Positions 44,066 to 55,100 of a DNA stretch of 64,000 nucleotides are shown piece after piece. This DNA is from Macrostomum hystrix (Eukaryota > Platyhelminthes > Macrostomidae), in contig CATNEN010000003.1 in assembly GCA_950097015.1 (NCBI GenBank), positions 4,449,501 through 4,513,500 of the forward strand, in the 5' to 3' direction. A model generated the notes under the pieces. It was not told the origin of the DNA. It saw only the letters and a list, made by a program, of their open reading frames with translations, and made no database searches. The stretch's first letter is position 1. Every line of letters begins with the position of its first letter. The position numbers were made by a program, and so were the translations under genes.

Positions 44066-44528
44066 TGACACTAGACCCAAGGGCCAGCGCAGGTGTTGTG
44101 TGTCAGGCACACTAGCAGGTGGGGACTGCACACCTATTGTACTCCCCGGCTCTCTCGGACACCGGTTGACAGCCGCGTGTCAGCAATGGAATTTATTTTT
44201 TCCAAACATATCGGCAGCATCCAAACCCCACAGAATTGCCGCACAGAACTGCTTTATTCCACGCCAGCCGGAATTATTATTACCCAAAGAAATGTCGGTA
44301 CTCATTTGCAGCTGAGTAGACTGTGTGCACATCAGGGCAAAGCAGCTTGCTAAAGGCTGCACGAATAGTTCTAGACTAAGTCGGGAGTCGAACCCAGGAC
44401 CATCTGATCCAGAGTCCGACACCTTACTGACTGAGCTATCCGCCCTTGCGGGTCTAGTGTCACTATGATGATGATGTGCCACTGCCCACAGCCCTCCTGC
44501 AATTATTATTATTATTATTATTATTATT
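43729..44528 (+). mobile_element. SINE-A copy split by a nested SINE
   Basis: The SINE-A head (GGCAGAGCGGTTATCGCG, box B GAGTTCGATTCC) and body run to CGGGT at 44035. They resume at 44454 with CTAGTGTCAC and end in GCCCTCCTGCAATTATT and an (ATT)n tail. Confidence 0.85.
44036..44448 (-). mobile_element. SINE-B nested in SINE-A
   Basis: On the minus strand it starts with a different tRNA-like head (GGGCGGATAGCTCAGTCAGT, box B GGGTTCGACTCC). It ends with GGGTCTAGTGTCA and an (ATT)n tail. It is flanked by a 5-bp direct repeat CGGGT (44031-44035, 44449-44453). Its 3' end resembles the tail of SINE-A. Confidence 0.8.
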
Positions 44529-44598
44529 CACAGTGCTTTTAAATATGAAACTATTTTGCTTCGTCGCTACAAAACAAAATCAAAGACTCATTAAATTT

Positions 44599-46988
44599 TC
44601 ACATTTGGGACATAAAAAAAGGCCGGCCATTATCAGCTAGACGACGAGTAAGCACCTCGCAGCCGGTCTCTGTAACTAGCAGGGTCTCTTCAAATTGAGC
44701 CGAGCGTTTGCCGTCGACAGTGACGGAGGTCCAATCGTCGCGCCAGAGTTGATCGCGCCACACGCCCTGATTGATCATTGGCTCAATGGTGAACACGTGA
44801 CCAGGTTTCATAACGCCAATAGCTTTATTCTTGGCGTAGTGGGGCACATTTGGTGCGCAATGAAACAGGCGGTGAATGCCGTGACCGCAGTAGGTTCGGA
44901 CAACCGACAAACCGGCCTGATGTGCGTGTCGCTGAATTATGTCGCCCATGTCGCGAAATTTCACACCCGGCTTAACAGCTTCAATAGATTTTTGTAGGCA
45001 CTCGTAAGCTGATTGCACTAGGCGCCTGCTGTCTTCATCAACCTGGGTAGAGTTTACATACGTACGAAGTACTAGCGATTAAACTATAAATCTGTTACCT
45101 GACAGAGTAGATAGTCACGTATTTGCTCATTCATTCAGGAAAATGAGATTATGTGATAACACGCAAAGTTAGTTTAAGATATAAAGAAATTGAACGAAAA
45201 GTATGAGGGCGGCAGTGGCAAAGCGGTTATCGCATTTGCCTCTCGCACAAAGGTCCCTGAGCTCGATTCCGCGGCGAGGCCACATTCATATGGGGAGCAG
45301 CCGCGGAGAGAAGGCTTGAGGGGCTTGTCGTGCAATTTACGCCTTTGAGGACCAACCTCCAAGGCACAGTGGGAGTGTACACTGCCTGACGATGAGAAAG
45401 TCAGGGCAGTTGTACACACCTGTGTGTGTGCCTGCGTACAGTATCTGTGCTCAGGAGTCAGCGAAATGGGCAGAATTGCCTCCTCGCTGGCTGCGGGTTC
45501 GGTGTCACCAAATAATGTGCCATTGCCCGCAGCCCTCCTGTAATTATTAATTAGTTATTAGAGAAAAATTAGCATAAAACTAAAGGTAGATGCACTGAGA
45601 AAGCACAGCAGGGTAATCAACTAGCTCACCTTTCCAACAAAAAGTGTCTCATTTAGATCGCCGTGATGCTCTCTATGATAGCAGGTGACATCGATATTAA
45701 CAATGTCGCCATCGGCCAGAGGTCTAAGATCTGGTATGCCGTGACAGATCACTTCGTTAACCGAGGTGCAGCAGGACTTTGGAAAGCCGTAATAGTTCAG
45801 TGGCGACGGATAACAGTCGCGTTCGACGCAGGCCTCGTGCACAATGCGATCGATTTCGTCTGTTGTGACACCTGGCGCAACCGCGCGCATGCCCTCTTCG
45901 AGTACTTCGCGAGCTAATCGGCAGACAGCGCGCATGTCTTCGATTTCGGCGTCATCGTCCATTGTGCGCAGAACGGATTTGCTCTGACGCTCGCTGTACG
46001 GTGTGCCATCTTTGGCGTAATCCGGCCTGGCTATGGACTCTGGCAAATTGCGCTTAGCCGACTGCTTGTGGGGCCTAAGGGAGCCGGTGAAATTGTAGCC
46101 AGGCCAGGACAGCTCGAGGGTCTGTTCGGCGATGGAACCCACACCTGGGTGTAGCTTCTCAACCAGAGTGTGCACTTTCTTGTGCTCCTTCCAGTAGGCC
46201 TTTTTAAGTGGAGAGAAGAGATTTGGTGTGAGTGTGTACATTGGGTGTAGCTAATACCTGTGTGTGTACATTGTGTGTAGCTAATACCTGTGTGTGTACA
46301 TTGTGTGTAGCTAATACCTGTGTGTGTACATTGGGTGTAGCTAATACCTGTGTGTGTACATTGTGTGTAGCTAATACCTGTGTGTGTACATTGGGTGTAG
46401 CAAATACCTGTGTGTGTACATTGGGTGTAGCTAATACCTGTGTGTGTACAATCGTTTGTAGCTAATAACTGTGTGTACACTAGGAGTGTAGCTAATAACT
46501 GTGTGTACACTAGGAGTGTAGCTAATAACTGTGTGTACACTAGGAGTGTAGCTAATAACTGTGTGTACACTAGGAGTGTAGCTAATAACTGTGTGTACAC
46601 TAGGAGTGTAGCTAATAACTGTGTGTACACTAGGAGTGTAGCTAATAACTGTGTGTACACTAGGAGTGTAGCTAATAACTGTGTGTACACTAGGAGTGTA
46701 GCTAATAACTGTGTGTACACTAGGAGTGTAGCTAATAACTGTGTGTACACTAGGAGTGTAGCTAATAACTGTGTGTACACTAGGAGTGTAGCTAATAACC
46801 GAGTGTGTACATTGGCATTTAGGTATAATCTTTCATACGCGTGTAAAGAAATTGCACATTATTTCGAGCAAAACCTTGAAGCAGTCCTGGGCGCAGAAAT
46901 ACGAACCGTCGATGCGCAGTTTTACGCAGGTTGGACAGCGAAATTTCGCCTCTTTGCCGCATTCCGGAGTCTCACAGATAGTCGACAT
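44599..46988 (-). CDS. METAP1: Methionine aminopeptidase 1
   Basis: Minus-strand exons 46988-46875, 46199-45630 and 45042-44599, all phase 0, give 375 residues (human 386). Exon 1 encodes the N-terminal zinc finger ([17 protein letters not shown], then YFCAQDCFK). Exons 2-3 encode the peptidase: [29 protein letters not shown] and HGDLNET (metal Asp residues), YCGHGIH (His), FTIEPM (Glu), [11 protein letters not shown] (Glu) and the C-terminal RPFFMSQM. It removes the initiator Met from nascent proteins at the ribosome. A 3' splice site (AAACTTACAG) lies 12 bases before the ATG, a sign of a 5' UTR intron or trans-splicing. Intron 1 has minisatellites and intron 2 an antisense SINE-A. Confidence 0.96.
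45207..45560 (+). mobile_element. SINE-A copy, METAP1 intron 2
   Basis: Box A GGCAAAGCGG, box B GAGCTCGATTCC, the shared body, a GCAGCCCTCCTGTAATTATT end. Antisense to METAP1. Confidence 0.85.
46225..46810. repeat. Two adjoining ~28-30-bp minisatellites in METAP1 intron 1
   Basis: Left: seven or eight 28-bp units with TGTGTGTACATTGGGTGTAG. Right: about twelve near-identical 30-bp units with GTGTACACTAGGAGTGTAGC. Both share GTAGCTAATA, so they derive from one ancestor. Confidence 0.95.
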
Positions 46989-47587
46989 TGCTTATAAAAC
47001 CTGTAAGTTTATATTGTCATCAATTCTTTACTAAGAATTAAGAATGTGAGACTGGAAGCTAAATTAGCATTTTTAATACTCTAAAAATACCATATGCTAA
47101 GGTATTCTAGGCTTAGAAATGAGATAAAACAGCAAGTCCAACAAACTTATCTAGAAAATGTATAGAAAATAGTGACAAAACAATACTAGATTAAGTGTTT
47201 ATTTAATATAACAAAAGTGCAGCACTCATATAAAACTGTGAACACAGCGTGCAGCTTTGTCACAAAAAAATTTTTCTAAGATAAAAATGATTATAACAAA
47301 TAGACAGAAAAGTTTTGCATTGCTTTATAATTTTAAAGTTTAATAACACTTATTTAAATGATATGCATTAAAATTGACTAGAGAAAGGCAGCACCATATA
47401 TATTATCCGAATTGTTGAGCTTCTTTGCTAATTTCAAATGGAAGATTTGTGTACACTGGCCTAGTAAAGTACTATACATTAAATTTTGTTTAGTTACTTT
47501 TTTAGCTCATTTATTTGTCAATTGTCGCACCGATTTACACTACTTAAAGTAGAAATGATAAAATTTTACAACATGAGGGTATATATT
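46989..47587. other. Intergenic between METAP1 and the C-type-lectin gene
   Basis: AT-rich. No gene. The spacing of 600 bases is the shortest in this minus-strand series. Confidence 0.45.
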
Positions 47588-50500
47588 TCAAACTCTGCTG
47601 CTACAATTATCGGCTGAGGCGAGTTGTATACCGCGTAGTTGCCAACGCGTTGCATCCTCCGTCGCGGCCGAATCGGCCGTCAAAGACGAAGCCATTGTGG
47701 ACGAAGCCGGTAAGAATCCGGCGCAATTGTCTGGCATCGGACGTTGAGCTAACCAAGACGCAGACTGGTACGAAGCGCTAACGCCTTCGTCTGTTAGTTC
47801 CAACTGTCTGCGAGGATTTCCTTGGCCAGGCGTCTTGCATAATCGACGCTTAATACGATTAGTAAAAATTATAGAAGCGAAGATAATAGCCACAATTATT
47901 AATAAACTGATGCCCAACCAGTCAGCTAATTGCATAGTGGCCAATCGTTTTTGTTGATCTGATTGTCTTCGAAGACTACCCAAACTGGTATAGTAGGCGC
48001 CTGGACCTGTAGCTAGAGCTGAGCACAGATAGCCCAGTTGGTCTGAACAGTCTCGCAGGCGCATTGTGCCAATCATTCCATTGGAGATTTCGTAGGCTAG
48101 ACAGGCGCAATTGTTTGACTCGGCTTCGCAATCGCGACCAAAACTGGCGGGGACAAAATTGATTGGGATGAAATCTGACTGTTAACGAGGCAGAGAAAAG
48201 GTTCATTTAATAACAGGTAGCTAAACTGGGGTGTCATTGGTAGAGAGGTTAACGTGTTTGTCTCTCGCACCTAGGTCCTGAGCTCGATTCCGCGGCGAGG
48301 TCACATTCACTTGGAATGCAACCGCGGAGAGAAGGCTTGTATGCTTGTCGTGCAATTTACGCCCTCGATGGCCAACCTTCAAGACACAGTGAATGAAGTG
48401 TACACTCCTGATGATGAGAAAGTCAGGGCAGATGTACACAGCTGTGTGAGAGTGTGCCTGCGTACGGGTCTAGTGTCACAAAATGATGTGCCATTGCCTG
48501 CAGCTCTCCTGCAACTATTGTTATTATTATTATTAAATACTGAGGCTACATAAATATTAAAAGTAACGGAATAGACAAAACAGGACGAACTAACGAATTT
48601 AAGGACCGCTAAATAACGAACGAAAATAATTGATACATATTTTAAAAGTCTAGTCTTGCACAGAAATCAAATTAGAAATTTATCATTGTGTTTAACAGTA
48701 TTCTAAATGTGTTATACAGGTTTCTAAATGTGTTATACAGTTTTCTAAATGTGTTTAATAATTTTCCAGATAATTTCAAAAGTTTTCTGAATGCGTCTAA
48801 AAGTTTTTTTAATTCGTTTATTGGTTAAAAAAGATTTATTTGCTACTGGGGAGGAATTAGTTCTCTGCTACTGGGGGGATTAGTTCTCTGCTACTGGGGG
48901 GATTAGTTCTCTGCTACTGGGGGGGATTAGTTCTCTGCTACTGGGGGGATTAGTTCTCTGCTACTGGGGGGATTAGTTCTCTGCTACTGGGGGGATTAGT
49001 TCTCTGCTACTGGGGGGATTAGTTCTCTGCTACTGGGGGGGATTAGTTCTCTGCTACTGGGGGGATTAGTTCTCTGCTACTGGGGGGATTAGTTCTCTGC
49101 TACTGGGGGGATTAGTTCTCTGCTACTGGGGGGGATTAGTTCTCTGCTACTGGGGGGATTAGTTCTCTGCTACTGGGGGGATTAGTTCTCTGCTACTGGG
49201 GGGATTAGTTCTCTGCTACTGGGGGGATTAGTTCTCTGCTACTGGGGGGATTAGTTCTCTGCTACTGGGGGGATTAGTTCTCTGCTACTGGGGGGATTAG
49301 TTCTCTGCTACTGGGGGGATTAGTTCTCTGCTACTGGGGGGATTAGTTCTCTGCTACTGGGGGGGATTAGTTCTCTGCTACTGGGGGGATTAGTTCTCTG
49401 CTACTGGGGGGGATTAGTTCTCTGCTACTGGGGGGGGGAATTTGTTCTCTGCTGCTGGGGGGACATTGGTTTTTTACTTTTTACCGATGAGGGGATAGTA
49501 TTCACATGTACCTTAGTAGAATTAAGCTGAGTTGTATCAAACGTAAGTTACTTGTGTAATTTTGCCCCAATGGGGCTTTTGGTGTACAGACCGGATGTCT
49601 CAGAATGTATTCAAGCTCAGACTGACTATTTTTGTATTTAGTGAGAATTCAAATTCTCTTTGATTCGCAATCAGAGAAATTAATACAGACGAAATGAGTT
49701 TTTGTTTGCTTTCAGGTGTGTTTCGTCCCTATGCGTTGCACAAGAGTTTTTGTCTGAACAGTAGTGCCCCCCAAGGGAGGCTTAGTGTGCTAGTTAGAAA
49801 CTAAACCTCACCTCAAACTAAAGCTCTGACCATTCAGATACTCCGGCGCCTCAGCGGCTTGAAATCGTTTCGCCCCAATCCAATAAGCTGGCGCGGCTAT
49901 GCCTAGCGAATAGGTAGCCGATGCTACGGCGGCATCGAAATCAGCCGCGGATCGGTGCTGAATGGCTAGATTAGCCCGAAGCAGCATGCAGCCAGTTATA
50001 GCCGACTCGAATGACACCGATTGGGCAAATCTGACAAGAAAATGGCGGAGTAGGCCAGGCTGATGATTGCCTTATTTTATTTGCTTCGAACAGAAAACAC
50101 ACTTTAAAGGATTTTGGGATAGAAATTAATGTGGCCTAGTTGTGTTTATAGGGCATGACAATAAGGGAGTGCGAGGGGCTGAGTGGCAGAGTGGTCAACA
50201 CGTTTGCCTCTCGCACCAAGGTGCCTGAGCTCGAGTCCGCGGTGAGGCCACATTAATATAGGGCGCTGCCGTAGAAAGAAGGCTTTGGTGGTTTTGCGTA
50301 CACTATAAAGTGTACACTACCTGACAATTAGAAAGTCAGGGCAGATGTACACACCTGTGTGAGCGTGTGCCTGCTTACAGTAGCAAAATGGGCAGAATTG
50401 CCTCTTCTCTGGCTGCGGGGCTAGTGTCACAAAACGATGTGCCAGTGCTTGCAGCTCTCCTGCAACTATTCTTATTACTAAAGTAGTGTGAAATACCCCC

Positions 50501-51041
50501 AAAAACAGAACATGGTTTTGTACCTTGGCACGCCAAAGCAGTAGCTATCCGACAGTTGCCAACCAAAAGGGCATTGGCCAGCTGAAACAAACTGAACGTC
50601 CAGCAATAGGGTAGCAACACCGGCATCGATTTCGGCAAAAATGGCAACAAAGAAAGTGCGACGTTGAAACTCAGTAGCAAACTGGCGATAGATCATGCCA
50701 GATACACTGGAATCCCATAATAGGCTGCCAATGGCGGACGATTCGCGTAGTATTGCTCTGCTACCAGTAATCAGGTTTGTACTAGGCAGAATTGTCACGA
50801 CAATGTAGCCATCAGCTGGTTGGCTAGCACCTGCGCTAAATACAAGGCTACAGTTAGATTTTAGTGCGCCAGTAAAGTTAAATGTCAAATTTAATGTAGC
50901 ATTGTTGCTAAGCAACTCAATCGAAGCGGGGATTCTTGTGTGGATTGTGCCAGCACTGCATGAAACTGTTTGGCCATAGATGCTAGTTGCAGCTATTATT
51001 GCTAGCAAAAGTAAAGCAGTAACCAGGCTCTTGTCAGGAGC
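47588..51041 (-). CDS. Single-pass membrane protein with a C-type-lectin-like domain
   Basis: Minus-strand exons 51041-50524, 50030-49812 and 48143-47588 are joined in phase 2 throughout, 431 codons including the stop. Residues 1-20 form a signal-like helix (APDKSLVTALLLLAIIAATS). A ~150-residue Asn-rich beta-type domain follows, unrecognised. Next comes a C-type-lectin-like domain: CPFGWQLSDSYCFG, a second Cys with LLRANLAIQ, WIGAKRF and the closing NNCACLAY, DCSDQLGYLCSA. There is no clear EPN/WND calcium motif. A transmembrane helix (ISLLIIVAIIFASIIF) and a ~90-residue cytosolic tail, Ser/Thr-rich, end the protein. No local ATG precedes the leader: the codon series begins directly after a 3' splice site (TATTTGTGCAG). 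The start therefore lies on an upstream exon or in a spliced leader. Introns carry two antisense SINE-As and a minisatellite. Confidence 0.75.
48228..48537 (+). mobile_element. SINE-A copy, last intron of the C-type-lectin gene
   Basis: Head TTGGTAGAGAGGTTAACGTG, box B GAGCTCGATTCC, tail GGGTCTAGTGTCACAAAATG and (ATT)n. Antisense to the host gene. Confidence 0.85.
48838..49470. repeat. ~23-bp G-rich minisatellite in the last intron of the C-type-lectin gene
   Basis: About 26 near-identical units of TTAGTTCTCTGCTACTGGGG plus a variable G-run (6-9 G). The G-runs are on plus, so the mRNA strand is C-rich. Confidence 0.95.
50174..50480 (+). mobile_element. SINE-A copy, intron of the C-type-lectin gene
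   Basis: GAGTGGCAGAGTGGTCAACA head, box B-like GAGCTCGAGTCC (mutated), GGGCTAGTGTCACAAAACGA, then CTCTCCTGCAACTATTCTTATT. The most diverged of the copies. Antisense to its host. Confidence 0.8.
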
Positions 51042-51062
51042 CTGCACAAATAATATCTTAAA
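51042..51062 (-). promoter_or_regulatory. 3' splice site directly before the leader peptide of the C-type-lectin gene
   Basis: Minus-strand AAGATATTATTTGTGCAG is followed in phase 0 by the codons of a signal peptide with no Met. Candidate trans-splice acceptor. Confidence 0.45.
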
Positions 51063-51212
51063 GCTGTTGGGTGGCTGCAATGAATTTTTTCTCAATGTGT
51101 AAGTAGAAAATTTTGCATCCTAAATGTTTGACAAATTAGCTCATTTACTTCAAAAAACTTTGTTTTTATTTAAAGAATATATGAATAGCACTTCATATTG
51201 AATATAGTATAC

Positions 51213-51455
51213 TGTGGCGGAGAGTGCACTCTACCCCAGACAGCCGGCCCCAGACATCACACCACGGTCTGGGCGGATGCGTCACCCCTGCTCGCGCGGT
51301 CGCATTGGTTTGCGATCCTCAGTGGGGTTGGGGACATGGAGAAGTCGCGCTGGCCTTTATAAGGCTCTTTGTCTCGGGCACAGAGCCCTCACCCCTTTTT
51401 GCGAACTCAAATAAACACGAACTCGTTTGCGAAGCCAACTCGGCAACCCGCTACA
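51213..51455 (+). repeat. 5' LTR
   Basis: TATA-like CCTTTATAAGG at about 51354-51364 and AATAAA at 51410-51415 give a normal LTR promoter/poly(A) layout. Confidence 0.95.
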
Positions 51456-51456
51456 T

Positions 51457-51474
51457 TGGTGAGCCCGACGCAGC
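51457..51474 (+). promoter_or_regulatory. Probable primer-binding site
   Basis: TGGTGAGCCCGACGCAGC directly follows the 5' LTR, the place and TGG start expected for a tRNA-primed site. I do not assign the tRNA. Confidence 0.6.
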
Positions 51475-51486
51475 CATTTCGTTCCA

Positions 51487-52194
51487 ATGGCCCCTACAAC
51501 CGAAAACTCGGTAGCACTGAAACTGCCCACATTCTGGGCAGCCCAACCGCGGGCTTGGTTCATCCAGGCGGAGGCCCAGTTTCTCCTGCGCGGCATCACC
51601 CAGGAGGAAACCAAGTATTACCATCTGGTCGCCGCCCTGGATCAGCAGACCGCTGAACGCCTGCTGGACGTTCTGGAGAGTCCTCCGGAGTCCGACAAGT
51701 ATGAAGGACTGAAGGCCCGCCTGCTCGGTACCTTTAGTCTGACACGCCAGCAGCGCGCCAGCCGACTGCTCAACCTTTCCGGCCTAGGAGACCGGCGCCC
51801 ATCCGAGCTGATGGACGAGATGCTGGCGCTGCTAGGCGATCACAAACCGTGCCTGTTGTTCGAGGAGCTTTTCCGTCAACAACTTCCCAACGACATCCGG
51901 ATGGCGCTGGTGTCTGCGGATTTTTCGGACCCTCGGGCGGCCGGCCAGCTCGCTGACCAGCTCTGGGCCAGCCGGCCCCAGCCGGTGGCTGCATCCGCTC
52001 AGTTGGCTGGCGAGGCGGAGGTGCACGCGGCACGCCATTTCGGCAACGGTCGAAATAAGCTGCCGCGCCCAACGCAGCGCCCGTCTACCGACGCAAGCGG
52101 CCTATGCCACTTCCACCGCAAGTTCGGCGCAGAGGCGAGGCGTTGCCAGCAGCCCTGCAGTTTCCAGGGAAACGGGCAGGCCGGTCGCCACTGA
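51487..52194 (+). CDS. Gag-like protein of the Ty3/gypsy element
   Basis: 235 residues from the first ATG after the LTR to TGA at 52192-52194. It is helical, capsid-like: a [20 protein letters not shown] start, then a leucine-rich core with [20 protein letters not shown]. Near the end it carries [18 protein letters not shown], the Cys/His finger seen in many animal gypsy Gags of this type, in place of a CCHC knuckle. It forms the particle that carries element RNA. The end overlaps pol, and expression of pol needs a -1 ribosomal frameshift at 52167. Confidence 0.9.
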   Translation: MAPTTENSVALKLPTFWAAQPRAWFIQAEAQFLLRGITQEETKYYHLVAALDQQTAERLLDVLESPPESDKYEGLKARLLGTFSLTRQQRASRLLNLSGLGDRRPSELMDEMLALLGDHKPCLLFEELFRQQLPNDIRMALVSADFSDPRAAGQLADQLWASRPQPVAASAQLAGEAEVHAARHFGNGRNKLPRPTQRPSTDASGLCHFHRKFGAEARRCQQPCSFQGNGQAGRH

Positions 52195-55100
52195 CCATCT
52201 CGGCGGCCGGCAACAATCTGCTGCTCATCCCCGACGTGCACACAGGCCGACGTTTCCTGGTGGACACAGGCGCGGAGGTCAGCATCTTTCCAGCCACCGG
52301 CATCGACACCCGTCACCAGCCCACTGGCCCGCCTCTGTTCGCCGCCAACGGCACGCGCATCCGTACATTCGGCAGTCGGACTATCACGCTGGACATCGGC
52401 CTCAAGACCTGTACTTGGCCCTTTTTGTTGGCTGAGGTCGCACGGCCATTGATCGGCGCAGACTTCCTACGCCATCACGGATTGCTGGTGGATTTGCCTA
52501 ACCGCCGCCTCCTTGATGCCAGCTCTCTGGCCAGCGTGCACCTGCTGCCCGGCACTGGACCAGCACCCCAGATCGCCGCAACCGTGGCCAGCGACACCTA
52601 CAGCCGGATACTGGCCGAGTTCCCCAGCATCACCGAGCCGAGTTTCAAGAAAGCCACTCCACGCCACGGCATCGAGCACCACATACCCACGCAGGGTCCA
52701 CCGGTGCACGCCCGCGCCCGCCGCCTGCCACCCGACAAACTGGCAGCAGCCAAGGAAGAGTTCCGAACGCTCGAACAGCTCGGAATCGTGCGGCGCTCCA
52801 GCAGCCCTTGGTCTTCTCCGTTGCACATGGTGCCGAAGTCATCTGGCGGATGGCGGCCTTGCGGCGATTTCCGGCGCCTTAACGACGCAACGGTGCCGGA
52901 CCGTTACCCTGTACCGCACATCCAGGACTTCTCCGCGCGTCTGGCAGGTTGCTCCATCTTCTCCAAGGTCGACCTGGTGCGCGGATACCACCAGATCCCT
53001 GTCGCAGAGGCCGACATTCCCAAGACGGCCGTCATTACGCCCTTCGGCCTTTTCGAATTCCTCAGAATGCCCTTCGGGCTAAAGAACGCGGCCCAGGCTT
53101 TCCAGCGGCTCGTGGACTCCATCTGCCAGGACCTGCCGTCCGTGTTTGCCTACATCGATGATTTCCTGGTAGCAAGCAGCAGCCCGGAACAACACCAGTC
53201 CGACCTGAGAGTCCTATTCCAGCGGCTGGCAGACAATGGCTTGTTGCTCAACCCGGCCAAATGCCAGTTCGGCCGTAGCGAAATCGACTTCCTGGGCCAT
53301 AGAATCAGCAGCCAGGGAGCCGTGCCATTGCCTGACAAGGTCGAAGCCATACGCAAATTTGCGCCCCCTACGACAGTCAAGGGCCTGCAGGAGTTCACTG
53401 GCATGGTGAATTTCTACCACCGTTTCGTGCCGCGAGCCGCCCAGCTCCTTCGCCCAATCTATCGCGCAATGGCTGGCAAGGAGAAGCTACTGCAGTGGAC
53501 GCAGGAGTTGACCGACGCATTCGAGGACACAAAGCGAGCCCTGGCCGACGCAGTCATGCTGGTGCACCCTGACCCGGAGGCGCCCACGGCACTCACCGTT
53601 GACGCCTCGCAAACGGCCGTCGGAGCCGTCCTCGAGCAGCGGGTCGGCGGCCTGTGGAAGCCGCTTGCATTTTTCAGTAAGCAACTGCGGCCCCCAGAGC
53701 AGAAGTACAGCGCTTTCGACCGCGAGTTGTTGGCGCTCTACCTGGCCACCCGCCATTTCCGTTTCCTCCTGGAAGGCCGCCCTTTTACCGCGTTCACCGA
53801 CCACCAGCCACTCGCCGCAGCCATGGCCAAACTGTCCGAGCCGTGGTCCGCCCGACAGCAGCGGCACCTCGCCTACGTGTCAGAGTACACCACCGACATC
53901 CGGCACGTCGCTGGAAAGGACAATCCCGTGGCCGATGCGCTGTCCCGCTGCACAATCGCAAGTGTGATGCCCGGAGTCGACTACACAGCCATGGCACAGG
54001 CACAGAAACTCGGCGAACCGATGCCGCAAGATTCCGGGCTTCAGCTGAAGCGCGTGGCCATGCGCTCAGGATTGGATCTGCTTTGCGACACTTCCACCGG
54101 CCGGCCGCGCCCGTTGGTGCCGCCAGCTTTCCGTCGATCAGTGTTCGAGGCGATCCACAGCCTGGCACACCCGTCAATCCGCAGCACCCGCCGCTTGGTA
54201 GCCGATCGCTTCGTCTGGCCCGGCCTGAACCGCGACGTCGGCCAGTGGGCGCGCGCCTGCATCGCTTGCCAGACAGCCAAGGTGCAGCGACACGTGGCCA
54301 CCACACCCGACAGCATCCCGGTGCCAGGAGCGCGTTTCGAACATGTGCATATCGACCTCGTGGGCCCTCTGCCACCCTCGCAGGGGTTCACGCACCTGCT
54401 GACTGTGGTCGACCGCTTCACCCGATGGCCCGAGGCCATCCCTTTATCTGACACCTCGGCAGCCACCTGCGCTTCCTCGTTCATCGCCCACTGGATCGCC
54501 CGTTTCGGCGTTCCCCGCGAAATCACATCAGACCGCGGAGCCCAATTCACCTCGGAGCTCTGGACCAACGTGTCTCGCCTGCTGGGCATGCAGCTCCATC
54601 ACACGACAGCGTTTCACCCGCAGGCCAACGGGCTCGTCGAGCGATTCCACAGACAGCTCAAGGCTTCCTTGATGGCGCGGCTAACCGGGCCAGCCTGGAC
54701 CGCTGAGCTCCCGTGGGTGCTTCTAGGCATTCGAACGGCTCCTAAGGAGGACTTCGCAGTTTCGTCAGCCGAGCTGGTTTACGGTGCGCCGCTGACGGTG
54801 CCCGGCGAATGCTTACAGGCCTGTCAGCCCTCATGCAGCCAAGGCGAGTTCCTTGCCAGCCTGCGTAGCGCTGTTCGGGCGTTCCGCCCACCGCCGACCT
54901 CTCAGCACGGCCACCGCCCGCACTCCTGGCCGCCCGCCCTCGATACCTGCACGCACGTTTTCGTCAGGCGCGATGGTCACCGTTCGGCGCTCCAGAGGCC
55001 GTACGATGGCCCATTCAAGGTGCTGGAGCGGGGCGCCAAGGTTTTCCTGCTAGATCTTGGCACCCGGCGTGACTACGTCTCCGTGGACCGGCTGAAGCCA

